DNA from: Kitasatospora sp. DSM 101779
Lineage (GTDB): Bacteria > Actinomycetota > Actinomycetes > Streptomycetales > Streptomycetaceae
Length of the DNA stretch: 64,000 nucleotides
Direction of reading: 5' to 3'
Assembly (NCBI RefSeq): GCF_025655475.1
Contig: NZ_JAHTIK010000001.1
Span: 124,001 to 188,000 of the forward strand
Under the pieces are notes generated by a model that searched no databases, was not told the origin of the DNA, and saw only the letters and a program-made list of their open reading frames with translations. A program made the translations under genes and the position numbers. Below, piece after piece: positions 46,442 through 55,922 of this stretch (position 1 is its first letter; each line of letters opens with the position of its first letter).

Positions 46442-47242
46442 TCAGCCGAACAGGCGGCGCTGGATCTCCCGGCGGTAGTCCTCCAGCGTCCGGTCGAGGT
46501 GCACGACCGTGGCCGCGGCGGCGTCCTCGGGGCGACCGTCGCGAATGGCCCGGTAGATCGCCTCGTGCTCCTCGACCGCTGCCTCGGCGGCCGCGCCGAG
46601 CATGTCGTGGATGCCGATGGCGCTGGACTGCCGCTGCAGGCGGCGGGCGTCGCGGACGGCGCTGAGCAGGAAGGCGTTGTGCGCGGCGGTGGCCACGGCG
46701 GTGTGGAAGTCGTCGTCCGCCTGGTTGAACACGTCGACCTGCCCGTGGAGGACCCCGTGCCGGCACTGCTGCGTGGCGACCTCGATGGTCCGCAGCTCGG
46801 CGGGGGTGGCGCGGGTGGCCGCGAGGCTGGCGGCGGCGGTCTCCTGGACCTTGCGGAATTCGAAGAGCATCAGGACGTGGTCGAGGTCGACCGGCCGGAA
46901 GAAGCCGCCCCAGCGGCTGGTGATGAGCATGCCCTCGTCGTCGGCGACGAACAGGCCGCGTCCCTTGTGGGCCCGGACCCGGCCGAGGGCCGAGAGGATC
47001 TTCACGGCCTCCCGCACCACCGCCCGGCTGGTGTTGAGCGTCTTGGCCAGATCGTGCTCGGTGGGCAGCCGGTCGCCCGGCACCAGGCCCTCCCCGGCGA
47101 TGAACTCGAGGATCTGCTCCGAGACGATCTCGTAGCCGGGGCGGTAGTCGCGGCGCCCCTCGCCTGGGCCGTTCCCCGCTGCCGCGGCGGCGGGAGAGGC
47201 CTGCGCAGGCAGGGCGGCCTCGGTCGTGGGCGTGTCGTTCAT
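46442..47242 (-). CDS. GntR/FadR-family regulator
   Basis: A 266-aa GntR protein: winged helix at about 35-105 (GDRLPTEHDLAKTLNTSRAVVREAVKILSALG) and an all-helical FadR-type C-terminal domain (FCD, about 120-260) with the metal-binding pattern ...D/H residues in ADDDFHTAVATAAHN and EEHEAIYRAI. FCD regulators of sugar-acid loci respond to uronates or similar acids. It is divergent from the sugar importer and catabolic operon. A perfect ATGAGT-N3-ACTCAT palindrome lies 87 bp upstream. Confidence 0.94.
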   Translation of the reverse strand: MNDTPTTEAALPAQASPAAAAAGNGPGEGRRDYRPGYEIVSEQILEFIAGEGLVPGDRLPTEHDLAKTLNTSRAVVREAVKILSALGRVRAHKGRGLFVADDEGMLITSRWGGFFRPVDLDHVLMLFEFRKVQETAAASLAATRATPAELRTIEVATQQCRHGVLHGQVDVFNQADDDFHTAVATAAHNAFLLSAVRDARRLQRQSSAIGIHDMLGAAAEAAVEEHEAIYRAIRDGRPEDAAAATVVHLDRTLEDYRREIQRRLFG

Positions 47243-47328
47243 CGTTCCTGCCTCCGGGATGACGTGCGCGAGGGCGACTGATCGCTGTGGAGCCGACTCA
47301 ATCCTAGCGCAGAGAGTTATGAGTGCTA

Positions 47329-47343
47329 CTCATTTCACCGGAG
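47329..47343. promoter_or_regulatory. Candidate GntR operator (ATGAGT-N3-ACTCAT)
   Basis: A perfect 15-bp palindrome followed by TTC, between the divergent GntR gene and the importer operon, 115 bp upstream of the importer -35. An identical-arm copy lies at 10827-10841, 123 bp upstream of the beta-helix gene's -35. Confidence 0.65.
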
Positions 47344-47457
47344 ACGGCGACACCGGGCGTGGAACGAAAGCAGACAAGCTGGGCCTAACTCCACACAATG
47401 ACGACTCACAGGCGGGCCATCAGCCCAAAGCTGTTTCGAATCGGCATGCTTGAACCC

Positions 47458-47486
47458 TTGACGAGTCTGTCGATAGGGCGGCTAAT
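47458..47486 (+). promoter_or_regulatory. Promoter of the sugar-acid operon
   Basis: TTGACG (47458-47463), 17 nt, GCTAAT (47481-47486). The blocks AACCCTTGAC and CGATAGGGCGGCTAATT are identical to those of the beta-helix promoter at 10.7 kb. Confidence 0.7.
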
Positions 47487-47607
47487 TAATCCCCGAGGGC
47501 GGCAGCGGGACGCCGGTCCTCGACACTCGACGCGCGACCTGGACGGCCGGCGTCACCCCCACCCCCACCTCCCGACCCTGTTCGGGGTCACTGCAGTGGA
47601 GTCACTC

Positions 47608-48939
47608 ATGAGCGTGCCCAGCAAGAGACGAGCGGTACTGTTCGCGGCCTGCGCTGCGACCTTGGCGATGGCGGTGTCCGCCTGTGGTGGCTCGACGCCG
47701 GAGAAGACCACCAAGGACGGCTTCGCCCAGGTGGCGCAGACGGACGGCGCGGTGACGGTCTGGGTCGACGCGACCCGTCTGCCCGCCGCGAAGCAGTACC
47801 AGGAGCTGCACCCCGAGGTGAAGCTCGACATCGTCACCTACGACGGTGACGCCAACGGGTCCAACTACCTCCAGACCAAGGTCCAGCTGTTCAACCGGAC
47901 CGGCAAGGGCTGGCCGGACGTCGTCTTCAGCTCCCAGAACAACGAGGCCACCTGGGCGGTCGACGCCGGGTTCGCCGCGCCGCTCGACAAGGGCCTGATC
48001 CCGGCCGACACCCTGGGCCGGTTCGCCAAGGGCGCCAACGACGTCTGCACGGTCAACGGCACCGTCTACTGCCTGCGCAACGACCTCTCGCAGGCGGTGC
48101 TCTGGTACAACGCTCCGCTGCTGCAGCAGTTCGGCTACACCGTCCCGAAGACCTGGGAGGAGTACCAGCAGCTGGGCGAGAAGGTGGCCGCCGAGCACCC
48201 GGGCTACCTGGTGGGTGACGCGGGCGACTCCTACACCCCCGAGATCTACCTCTGGGCGAGCAAGTGCGAGGCCAACCACATCACCGGTCCCAAGGCCGTC
48301 ACGGCCAACACCGGCGGTGAGAACTGCACCAAGATGGCCAAGCTGATGGACGGGCTGATCAAGAACAAGTCCATGTCGGTCAGCGGCGTCTTCAGCACCG
48401 ACTTCGCCAAGAACCAGGCCGACAAGGTCCTGCTGATGCCCGGCCCGGCGTGGTACGGCGGCGCGGTGTTCAAGGACACGCTGAAGACCGCGGACAAGAC
48501 GATCGCGGTGGCCCCGATGCCGCAGTGGCAGGGCGACACCTCGCCGTCCACCGGCAACGTCGGCGGCGGCACCTGGCTGCTGTCCCAGCACTCGGCCCAC
48601 CTGAAGGCGGCCACCGACTTCCTGAAGTGGGTCACCACCGACAACGCCTACCAGGGCGAGAAGGCCCCGGGCTTCCCGGCGTACGCGCCCGCGGCCGAGA
48701 ACTGGCTGAAGGCGCAGGCCGCCTCCGGCTACTTCGTCGGTGACCTCGGCGCCCTGAAGGACGCCTCCTCCCAGGTGTGGCCGGGCTGGGGCTCGGGCCA
48801 GTTCAGCCAGGAGGCGATCTGGGCCGCCACGGTCAAGCCGGGCCTGACCCAGGGGCAGACCATCGTCTCCCAGCTGCCCGCCTGGCAGGACGCGATCGGC
48901 AAGCACGCCCAGTCGTTCGGCTACAAGGTCTCGCAGTGA
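47608..48939 (+). CDS. Sugar ABC transporter substrate-binding lipoprotein
   Basis: A 443-aa family-1 binding protein with a lipobox ending at Cys26 (MAVSAC). It opens with AVTVWVDATRLPAAKQYQEL and has a GGGTWLLSQHS loop near the C-terminal ligand region. ATG 47608 follows TGGAG. It heads an operon of at least 10 kb running to the edge of the window. The ligand is likely a deoxysugar- or uronate-containing oligosaccharide, judged from downstream enzymes. Confidence 0.94.
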   Translation: MSVPSKRRAVLFAACAATLAMAVSACGGSTPEKTTKDGFAQVAQTDGAVTVWVDATRLPAAKQYQELHPEVKLDIVTYDGDANGSNYLQTKVQLFNRTGKGWPDVVFSSQNNEATWAVDAGFAAPLDKGLIPADTLGRFAKGANDVCTVNGTVYCLRNDLSQAVLWYNAPLLQQFGYTVPKTWEEYQQLGEKVAAEHPGYLVGDAGDSYTPEIYLWASKCEANHITGPKAVTANTGGENCTKMAKLMDGLIKNKSMSVSGVFSTDFAKNQADKVLLMPGPAWYGGAVFKDTLKTADKTIAVAPMPQWQGDTSPSTGNVGGGTWLLSQHSAHLKAATDFLKWVTTDNAYQGEKAPGFPAYAPAAENWLKAQAASGYFVGDLGALKDASSQVWPGWGSGQFSQEAIWAATVKPGLTQGQTIVSQLPAWQDAIGKHAQSFGYKVSQ

Positions 48940-49844
48940 CCGCCACCGTCTCCCCGGTCGGATCCGGCCGGCGCCCCCGCGGCGCCGGCCGGGGCTGGGC
49001 CGGCCCGGCCTTCGTCGCCGGCTACGTACTCCTCCTGGTCGCCTTCGGCGTCCTCCCGATCGGCTACGCGATCTGGTTCGCGTTCACCGACGCGGGCGGC
49101 ACGTTCACCGGCTTCAGCAACTTCGTGACCACGGCGCAGGACTTCCGGTTCGTGGACGCGCTCGGCCACGTGGCGCTCTACCTGCTGTTCTGGCTGGTCT
49201 CGCTGGTGGTGTTCGTGGTGGGCCTGGCGCTGCTGCTGCACCGCCTGTCCTCCGGTCGGATCAGCCAGGCGCTCCGCTTCCTGTACTACATCCCCGGGGC
49301 GCTGGCGGGCGCCGCGAGCGTGCTGGTGTGGCTGTTCATGCTCGACCCGACGGTGAGCCCGGTCAGTTCGCTGCTGGAGGCGCTGGGGTTCGACACCTTC
49401 GGCCAGGTCATCGCCCCGGGCAACCTGCCGGTGCTGTTCACCGTCATCGCGTTCTGGACCGGCGCGGGCGGCTGGATCGTCGTCATGTACGGCGCGCTGA
49501 ACAACATTCCCGGCGACGTCCTGGAAGCCGCGCGGATCGACGGCGCGGGTGCCTGGAAGACCGCCTGGCACGTGCAGATCCCGATGCTCCGCAAGTGGAT
49601 CGTCTACATGGTGATCCTGGCCTTCGCGGGCGGCGCCCAGCTCTTCGTCGAGCCGCAGCTGCTCTCCCTGGCCAGCGTGGGCGTGGCCGGTCGCGACTAC
49701 TCGCTCAACCAGCTGACCTACGACTTCGCCTTCCAGATGGACAACATCAACGGCGCCGCCGCGGTCTCGATGGAGCTCCTGGTCGTGAGCGTGTCGGTCG
49801 CCGGCGTCTTCGTCGCACGATCGAGGTTCTTCGATGCCGACTGA
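48936..49844 (+). CDS. Sugar ABC transporter permease (MalF-like)
   Basis: A 302-aa CUT1 permease; its GTG overlaps the binding-protein stop. Six membrane segments are visible, and the EAA loop is GDVLEAARIDGAGAWK. No ATPase is encoded in the operon seen, consistent with shared MsiK. Confidence 0.94.
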   Translation: MTATVSPVGSGRRPRGAGRGWAGPAFVAGYVLLLVAFGVLPIGYAIWFAFTDAGGTFTGFSNFVTTAQDFRFVDALGHVALYLLFWLVSLVVFVVGLALLLHRLSSGRISQALRFLYYIPGALAGAASVLVWLFMLDPTVSPVSSLLEALGFDTFGQVIAPGNLPVLFTVIAFWTGAGGWIVVMYGALNNIPGDVLEAARIDGAGAWKTAWHVQIPMLRKWIVYMVILAFAGGAQLFVEPQLLSLASVGVAGRDYSLNQLTYDFAFQMDNINGAAAVSMELLVVSVSVAGVFVARSRFFDAD

Positions 49845-50808
49845 GACTTCCGCCCTCCCGACCGCCACCGCGCCCCGTACCGAACGGGACCCGAGCGCCA
49901 TGAGCCGAACCGTACGCCGGACGTCGCGGCGGGCCCCCCGGTCCGTGAGCCAGACGTCGTCCCGTCTGCTGGCCGGCTCGGTCCTGACGGTGTTCGTGGT
50001 GTTCTTCGTCCTGCCGGTGCTCTGGCTCCTCCTCGCGGCGACCAAGACCGACCAGCAGCTGGTCCACGACAACCCGCTCTCCTTCGGCTCCTTCGGCACG
50101 CTCGCGGACAACTGGCACGCGCTGAGCGGGTTCCAGGACGGCGCGATCCTGCTCTGGCTGGGCAACTCCGCCCTGTACGCCGTCGTCTCCCTGGTCATCA
50201 CGCTCTGCGTGTCGGTTCCCGCCGGGTACGCGCTGGCCATGACCGAGTTCCGCGGCCGCAAGACCCTGCTGGTCACCACCCTGGTCGTCATGCTGATGCC
50301 GACCGCCACGCTGGTGGTGCCGCTGTTCCTGGAGATCAACGCGGCGCGCCTGATCGGCACCATGTGGTCGATCATCCTGCCGTACTCGTTCTACCCCTTC
50401 GGCGTGTACCTGACGTACATCTACTTCACCACCGCGGTGCCGAAGGACCTGCTGGCGGCGGCCCGGATCGACGGCTGCTCCGAGTTCGGCGTCTTCCGCC
50501 TGATCGCCCTGCCGCTGGCGACCCCGGTCATCGCGCTGGTGGGCTTCTTCAGCTTCGTCGCCAACTGGACCAACTACTTCCTGCCCTACGTGATGCTCCC
50601 CGAGAGCGACCAGATGCCGGTCCAGGTCGGCGTCGGCAACCTGCTCACCAGCGTGCCGCAGTTCAACCCGGCCGCCGGCACGGCCGCGGTCGAGCGCCCG
50701 GAGCTGGCTCTCGCGACCCTGGTCGCCATCACCCCGGTGCTCGTGGTCTTCCTCTTCGCCCAGCGCTTCCTGGTCAGCGGCATGCTCGCCGGCGCCACCA
50801 AGGAATAG
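49834..50808 (+). CDS. Sugar ABC transporter permease (MalG-like)
   Basis: A 324-aa CUT1 permease overlapping the previous gene by 11 nt. A basic N-terminal tail of about 45 residues precedes the first membrane segment. The EAA loop is KDLLAAARIDGCSEFG. Together with the previous gene it forms the channel. Confidence 0.94.
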   Translation: MPTETSALPTATAPRTERDPSAMSRTVRRTSRRAPRSVSQTSSRLLAGSVLTVFVVFFVLPVLWLLLAATKTDQQLVHDNPLSFGSFGTLADNWHALSGFQDGAILLWLGNSALYAVVSLVITLCVSVPAGYALAMTEFRGRKTLLVTTLVVMLMPTATLVVPLFLEINAARLIGTMWSIILPYSFYPFGVYLTYIYFTTAVPKDLLAAARIDGCSEFGVFRLIALPLATPVIALVGFFSFVANWTNYFLPYVMLPESDQMPVQVGVGNLLTSVPQFNPAAGTAAVERPELALATLVAITPVLVVFLFAQRFLVSGMLAGATKE

Positions 50809-50838
50809 TGCTCGCCCCGCCCCGATCGGAGATCCTCC

Positions 50839-52839
50839 ATGTCTCACAGCTCCGCCGATCCCTCGTCGGGCGGGGACGCCCAGGCGCCCCTCCCCGAGAT
50901 CCAGGCCGGGGTGCCGCTGCTCGAACCGCCCGGGTGGGCGGTGGCACAGCGAGCGCTGTTCGACCTGCTCGACCACAGCTGGCGCAAGTTCGCCCGGGAC
51001 TTCACCGGCCCCGACGGCCGGCTGAACTACAACGGCCGGCTGACCACCCGTGACGGTGTGGACGACTTCTACGAGGTCTTCTTCAACTGGCCCCAGCTCT
51101 ACCTGCTCGGAGGCGCCGACGACCTGTTGGCCGCCAGTGAGAAGCACTGGGAGGGCGTGACCAAGCACCTCACCGAGCTGGACATGCTCAAGGACGAGTA
51201 CGAGCGCGGCTACGACTGGTTCCACCAGGGCGAGAGCCTGCTGCTGCTCTACTTCCTGTGCATGGCCGACCCCGAGCGCTGGTCGACACGCGCCCTGCGG
51301 TTCGCCGAGCTGTACGTCGACCCGGTCCACGGCAACTACGACCCCTCGGCCCGCATCGTCACCCGCCCGCACAACGGCAGTGACCCCGGCCGGCAGGGCC
51401 TGTCAGAGGGCGACGTCTACCCGTGGCTGCCGAAGGAGGCGGCGACGTACGGCTACCCGCTCGAATGGCTCCCCGAGGCGCAGGACGGCCCGTACCCGCT
51501 CGACTCGGACCCGCGGCTCGGCGCGCAGATGCGCGAGCGGATGGGCGTCGGCGACACCGCGGTCAACCTCGCGGTGGCCGGCCTGGTGCTCAACGCCTGG
51601 ATCCTGTCCGGCGAGCAGCGCTACCGCGACTGGATCGTCGAGTACGTCGGCGCCTGGCGGGAGCGCACCGAGGCGAACGGCGGCGTCCTCCCCGACAACG
51701 TCGGCCTGGACGGCGTGGTCGGCAGCCGGCTCGAAGGCCGCTGGTACGGCGGCCACTACGGCTGGTCCTGGCCGCACGGCTGGCACAGCGTGGGCCACGC
51801 GGCCTGCGTGGCGGCCCTCGCCGCGGCGGTGTCCACCGGCGAGGACGACTACCTCTCGCTGGTCGGGACCACGCTCGACGAGATGATCTCCCGGGCCAAG
51901 CTGATGCCACACAGCGAGGCGGACTCCAGCCTCCCGTCCAAGTGGGCGGTCGAACTCGCCGGGGACTTCGACAAGCCGACGCTGCACCTCCCGTTCCGGC
52001 ACAACGACTCGGGCTGGTTCGACTACAACCCCGTCACCCTGCCGGTGCCGATCGCGCTGTGGCACCACAGCGCCTCCGACGAGGACCGCGTCCGCATCGA
52101 GAAGCTGCGCGAGGCGGACCCGCTCGACTGGAGCACCGTGCGCTCGTTCCGGGCCAAGGAGGAGTCCGGGCACGAGAAGGCCTGGTTCGCCTTCCTCGCC
52201 GGCGACGACCCCGACTACCCCGAGCGGATCCTCGCCGCCGCCCAGGCCCAGGTGCGCCATCGGCTGCGGCGGATCGACCGCTACCGCGACCTGGACGTGG
52301 ACGAGGCCGACATCCACGTGTGGCAGCAGTGCAACCCGGTGGCCACCGAGGCCCTGGTCCAGCTGACCTGGGGCGGCCCCCAGGTGCTCTACAACGGCAG
52401 CATCCAGCAGGCCCGGCTGCGCTACCACGACGCACAGGCCCGCCGCGCGGGCCTGCCGCAGGACGTGGCCGCCCTGGTCACCTCCATCGACCCCGAGGCG
52501 ACCACCGTCGAACTGGTCAACCTCTCGCCCGAGCAGGAGCGGACGGTCGTCGTCCAGGCGGGCGCTCTCGCCGAGCACACCATCACCTCCGTCCGGTACA
52601 CGACCTGTACGGACGAGGGCTGGATCGGTGACATGTACGACTACGGTCACACCGAGCCGGTGGTCGGCGAGGCGGAGGCGGCCTGCGACGGCGCGTACCT
52701 GACGGTGCAGCTCCCCGCGTCCACCCGGATCCGGATGACCCTCCGGCTGGAGCTCCGCACCCGTACCCCCAGTTACCGTTCGCCCTTCGGCACCTCGGCC
52801 GACGCGCCGAGCGCCGAAACGTCGGAGGAATCCGCATGA
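50839..52839 (+). CDS. Large conserved protein, probable alpha-barrel, function unknown
   Basis: A 666-aa cytoplasmic protein without signal peptide. The residues are rich in Trp, His and paired helices (FFNWPQLYLLGGADDLLAAS; GYDWFHQGESLLLLYFLCMA; WYGGHYGWSWPHGWHS), the pattern of an alpha/alpha-toroid as in many glycan lyases and hydrolases, followed by a beta-rich end (about 540-650). I do not recognise a named family. It lies between the importer and the mutarotase with a 4-nt overlap to the latter, so it probably cleaves or modifies the imported sugar. GGAG-type ribosome signal precedes ATG 50839. Confidence 0.8.
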   Translation: MSHSSADPSSGGDAQAPLPEIQAGVPLLEPPGWAVAQRALFDLLDHSWRKFARDFTGPDGRLNYNGRLTTRDGVDDFYEVFFNWPQLYLLGGADDLLAASEKHWEGVTKHLTELDMLKDEYERGYDWFHQGESLLLLYFLCMADPERWSTRALRFAELYVDPVHGNYDPSARIVTRPHNGSDPGRQGLSEGDVYPWLPKEAATYGYPLEWLPEAQDGPYPLDSDPRLGAQMRERMGVGDTAVNLAVAGLVLNAWILSGEQRYRDWIVEYVGAWRERTEANGGVLPDNVGLDGVVGSRLEGRWYGGHYGWSWPHGWHSVGHAACVAALAAAVSTGEDDYLSLVGTTLDEMISRAKLMPHSEADSSLPSKWAVELAGDFDKPTLHLPFRHNDSGWFDYNPVTLPVPIALWHHSASDEDRVRIEKLREADPLDWSTVRSFRAKEESGHEKAWFAFLAGDDPDYPERILAAAQAQVRHRLRRIDRYRDLDVDEADIHVWQQCNPVATEALVQLTWGGPQVLYNGSIQQARLRYHDAQARRAGLPQDVAALVTSIDPEATTVELVNLSPEQERTVVVQAGALAEHTITSVRYTTCTDEGWIGDMYDYGHTEPVVGEAEAACDGAYLTVQLPASTRIRMTLRLELRTRTPSYRSPFGTSADAPSAETSEESA

Positions 52840-53186
52840 AGCGCTTCGCCCAGACCATCAGGCTCCGGCCCGAGCACCGCGAGGAGTACCTGAAACTCCA
52901 CTCCGCCGTGTGGCCCGGGGTCGAGGCGGCCCTGATCCGGGCGAACATCCGCAACTACAGCATCTACCTCCACAGCGACGTGCTGTTCGCGTACTTCGAG
53001 TACCACGGCGAGGACTTCGACGCCGACATCGCGGAGCTGGAGGCCGACCCGGTGACCCAGGAGTGGTGGACGCACACCGACCCCTGCCAGGAGCCCTTCC
53101 CGGACCGGGGCGACTCCCGCCAGTGGACGAACCTTCCCGAGGTCTGGCACCTGAGCGAGCCCGGCGAGCAGCCCACCGCCGACTGA
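52836..53186 (+). CDS. L-rhamnose/L-fucose mutarotase
   Basis: A 116-aa RhaM-type mutarotase (FAQTIRLRPEHREEYLKLHS, VWPGVEAALIRANIRNYSIY) that interconverts sugar anomers. The conserved His in LKLHS and the Trp pair EWWTHTDPCQ are in place. Overlap with the upstream gene is 4 nt. The family acts on L-rhamnose or L-fucose, supporting a 6-deoxysugar substrate for the locus. Confidence 0.93.
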   Translation: MKRFAQTIRLRPEHREEYLKLHSAVWPGVEAALIRANIRNYSIYLHSDVLFAYFEYHGEDFDADIAELEADPVTQEWWTHTDPCQEPFPDRGDSRQWTNLPEVWHLSEPGEQPTAD

Positions 53187-53221
53187 CCCGCTCACTCCAG
53201 ACCGACCCCCCGGAGCCTCCC

Positions 53222-54124
53222 GTGACCTCCACCGAGCCGCCCGTGCTCATCGACGCCCACCACCACCTGTGGGACCTCGCCCAGCGCCCGCAATCGTGGC
53301 TCGACGAGCCCGCCCTGGCATCGATCCGCCGCACCTTCACCCCGGACGACCTGCGCTCCACCGCCACCCAGGAGGTGGCGGGCCGCCGGCTGCACAGCAC
53401 GGTGGTCGTGCAGTGCATCCCGGACGTGCCCGAGACCGAGGACCTGCTCGCGCTCGCCGCGCAGGAGCCGCTGATCGACGCCGTCGTCGGCTGGGTGGAC
53501 CTCACGTCCCCCGCGGTCGGCGACGACCTCGACCGGCTGCTCGCCGGACCGGGCGGCAACTACCTCCGCTCCCTGCGCAGCCTGGTCCAGGGCGAGTCGG
53601 ACCCCGAGTGGCTGCAGCGGGCCGAGGTGGAACGCGGCCTGGCGGCGGTCCAGGAGCGCGGGCTGGGCTACGACGTGCTCGTTCGCAGCCACCAGCTCGA
53701 CCAGGCGATCCGGTTGGCCGAGCGCTTCCCCGGCCTGCCCCAGGTGCTCGACCACGCGGGCAAGCCGGACATCGCCCGCAGCGAACTGGGGGACTGGGAG
53801 CACCGGTTGCGCCGGCTGGCCGGGCATCCCCAGGTGGTCTGCAAGGTGTCGGGACTGATCACCGAGGCGGACCACGACTGGTGGACCATCGCCGACATCC
53901 GGCCGGTCTGGGACGTCCTGCTGAGCGCCTTCGGCCCCGACCGGCTGATGTTCGGCTCGGACTGGCCGGTGGCGAACCTCGCGGGAGGCTGGAACCTATG
54001 GGCCGCCACTGTGCACGAACTGCTCGACGGGTGCTCCGCCGACGAGACCTCGGCGATCCTCGCGGGCACCGCGACCGCCTTCTACCGCCTCACCCGTACC
54101 GAAGAGACTCTGGAATCACGATGA
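53222..54124 (+). CDS. Amidohydrolase-family sugar lactonase (L-fuconolactonase-like)
   Basis: A 300-aa TIM-barrel amidohydrolase with the N-terminal DAHHHLWD motif, DHAGKPDI in the middle and MFGSDWPV near the end. This set is typical of L-fuconolactonase and L-rhamnonolactonase (COG3618). It would open the lactone made by the sugar dehydrogenase. A GTG start at 53222 with GGAG upstream is used. It overlaps the next gene by 4 nt. Confidence 0.9.
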   Translation: MTSTEPPVLIDAHHHLWDLAQRPQSWLDEPALASIRRTFTPDDLRSTATQEVAGRRLHSTVVVQCIPDVPETEDLLALAAQEPLIDAVVGWVDLTSPAVGDDLDRLLAGPGGNYLRSLRSLVQGESDPEWLQRAEVERGLAAVQERGLGYDVLVRSHQLDQAIRLAERFPGLPQVLDHAGKPDIARSELGDWEHRLRRLAGHPQVVCKVSGLITEADHDWWTIADIRPVWDVLLSAFGPDRLMFGSDWPVANLAGGWNLWAATVHELLDGCSADETSAILAGTATAFYRLTRTEETLESR

Positions 54125-55164
54125 CGCTTGCTGTTCGCTACACGGCCGCCCGGACGCTGGACACGGCTCCGGTCGAGCCGGCCGAGCCCGGCCCCGGTGA
54201 GGTGTTGCTGGCTCCCGCGTACGTGGGGATCTGCGGTACCGATCTGCACATCTTCCACGGCGACATGGACGCCCGGGTCGCCGTACCGGCCGTCCTCGGT
54301 CACGAGATGTCCGGCCGGGTGGTGCGGGTCGGCGCCGGGGTGGAGGGCTGGCGGGCCGGGGACGCGGTGACGGTGATGCCGCTGCGCTGGGACGGCACCT
54401 GCCCGGCGTGCCTGAACGGCCACCAGCACGTGTGCCAGCACCTGGACTTCATCGGCATCGACTCGCCGGGGGCGATGCAGCAGCGCTGGACGGTGCCCGC
54501 CGACACGCTGATCCGGCTGCCGGACTCGCTCCCGCTGGACCGGGCCGCGCTGGTGGAGCCCACCGCGGTGGCCGTGCACGACGTCGGACGCGCCGGCGTG
54601 CGGGCCGGTGAGCGGGTCGTCGTCGTGGGCGGCGGTCCGGTCGGGATCCTGATCGCGCTGGTGGCGCGGGCGGCCGGCGCCGACGTCCGGGTGGTGGAGC
54701 CGAGCGCCCACCGCCGCAAGCTCGCCGAGGAGTCGGCACTCGCCACCTGGGACCCGGCCGCCGAGAACGTCACCGAGGCGGTGCAGGAGTGGACCCGGGG
54801 CGCGGGCGCGGACGTCGCGTTCGAGGTCTCCGGTGCGGCGGCCGGCGTCGACACCGCGGTGGAGGTGCTGGGCGTGCGCGGCCGGCTGTGCCTGGTGGCG
54901 ATCCACCCCCGGCCCCGCGAGATCAACCTGCACCGCTTCTTCTGGCGTGAACTCACCCTGGTGGGCGCCCGCCTGTACGACCGGTCCGACTTCGAGAACG
55001 CGGTGGCGCTGGTCGCCGACGGCACGATCCCGGCCGACCGGCTGATCAGCACGGTCGTGCCGCTCACCGACGCCCAGGCGGCGTTCGAGGCCCTGGAGGG
55101 CGGCGGCGACGTGATGAAGATCCTCGTGGACTGCACCGGCGACACCCGGGGAGCGAGCGCATGA
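54121..55164 (+). CDS. Zinc-dependent alcohol dehydrogenase
   Basis: A 347-aa medium-chain dehydrogenase. Catalytic zinc ligands are in CGTDLH and GHEMSGRV; the structural zinc loop is present but altered (CPACLNGHQHVC). The nucleotide motif is GGGPVG. It resembles L-threonine/sorbitol/L-idonate-type dehydrogenases and probably oxidises a sugar alcohol or sugar acid in this pathway. Confidence 0.9.
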   Translation: MTLAVRYTAARTLDTAPVEPAEPGPGEVLLAPAYVGICGTDLHIFHGDMDARVAVPAVLGHEMSGRVVRVGAGVEGWRAGDAVTVMPLRWDGTCPACLNGHQHVCQHLDFIGIDSPGAMQQRWTVPADTLIRLPDSLPLDRAALVEPTAVAVHDVGRAGVRAGERVVVVGGGPVGILIALVARAAGADVRVVEPSAHRRKLAEESALATWDPAAENVTEAVQEWTRGAGADVAFEVSGAAAGVDTAVEVLGVRGRLCLVAIHPRPREINLHRFFWRELTLVGARLYDRSDFENAVALVADGTIPADRLISTVVPLTDAQAAFEALEGGGDVMKILVDCTGDTRGASA

Positions 55165-55922
55165 ACGCCTTCGACCTGACCGGCCGGCTCGCCGTCGTCA
55201 CCGGAGCCCGCCGCGGCATCGGCCGCGCCATGGCCCGCGCCCTGGCCGCGGCCGGCGCGGACGTCATCGGCGTCAGCGCCAGCCTGGAGAAGACCGGCAG
55301 CGACGTCGAGCAGGACGTCCTCGCCGCGGGCCGCACCTTCGAGCCGATCCGCACCGACCTCGCCGACCCGGACGCCGTGCGGGCCCTGGGCGCGGACCTC
55401 GCGGGCCGCGAGCGGCCGGTGGACATCCTGGTCAACAACGCCGGCACCATCCGCCGCGCACCCGCCGCCGAACACCCGGACACGGACTGGGACCTGGTAC
55501 TCCAGGTCAACCTGAGCGCCCAGTTCACGCTCGCCCGGGCGGTCGGCGCGGCGATGGTCGCCCGCGGCCAGGGGAAGATCATCTTCACCGCGTCGCTGCT
55601 CAGCTTCCAGGGCGGCATCACGGTCCCCGGCTACACCGCCGCCAAGCACGGCGTCGCCGGCCTGACCAAGGCGCTGGCCAACGAGTGGGCCGGGCACGGC
55701 GTCAACGTCAACGCCATCGCGCCCGGCTACATCGCCACCGACAACACCCGGGCACTGCAGGGCGATCCGGTGCGCAGCAGGGCGATCCTGGAGCGGATCC
55801 CGGCCGGTCGGTGGGGCCGGGCCGAGGACCTGGCCGGCGCGACCGTCTTCCTGGCCTCGGACGCCGCCGCCTACGTGCACGGCACCGTGCTGCCCGTCGA
55901 CGGCGGATGGCTGGGCCGATGA
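55161..55922 (+). CDS. SDR, KduD-like (2-dehydro-3-deoxygluconate 5-dehydrogenase family)
   Basis: A 253-aa SDR (TGARRGIG at 14-21; Ser145, Tyr158, Lys162). The start FDLTGRLAVVTGARRGIG and the middle NVNAIAPGYIATDNTRAL are KduD-like. KduD reduces 2,5-diketo-3-deoxygluconate from pectin-type uronates. It is followed directly by KDPG aldolase and a KDG-type kinase, giving a complete KDG branch. Confidence 0.88.
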   Translation: MNAFDLTGRLAVVTGARRGIGRAMARALAAAGADVIGVSASLEKTGSDVEQDVLAAGRTFEPIRTDLADPDAVRALGADLAGRERPVDILVNNAGTIRRAPAAEHPDTDWDLVLQVNLSAQFTLARAVGAAMVARGQGKIIFTASLLSFQGGITVPGYTAAKHGVAGLTKALANEWAGHGVNVNAIAPGYIATDNTRALQGDPVRSRAILERIPAGRWGRAEDLAGATVFLASDAAAYVHGTVLPVDGGWLGR

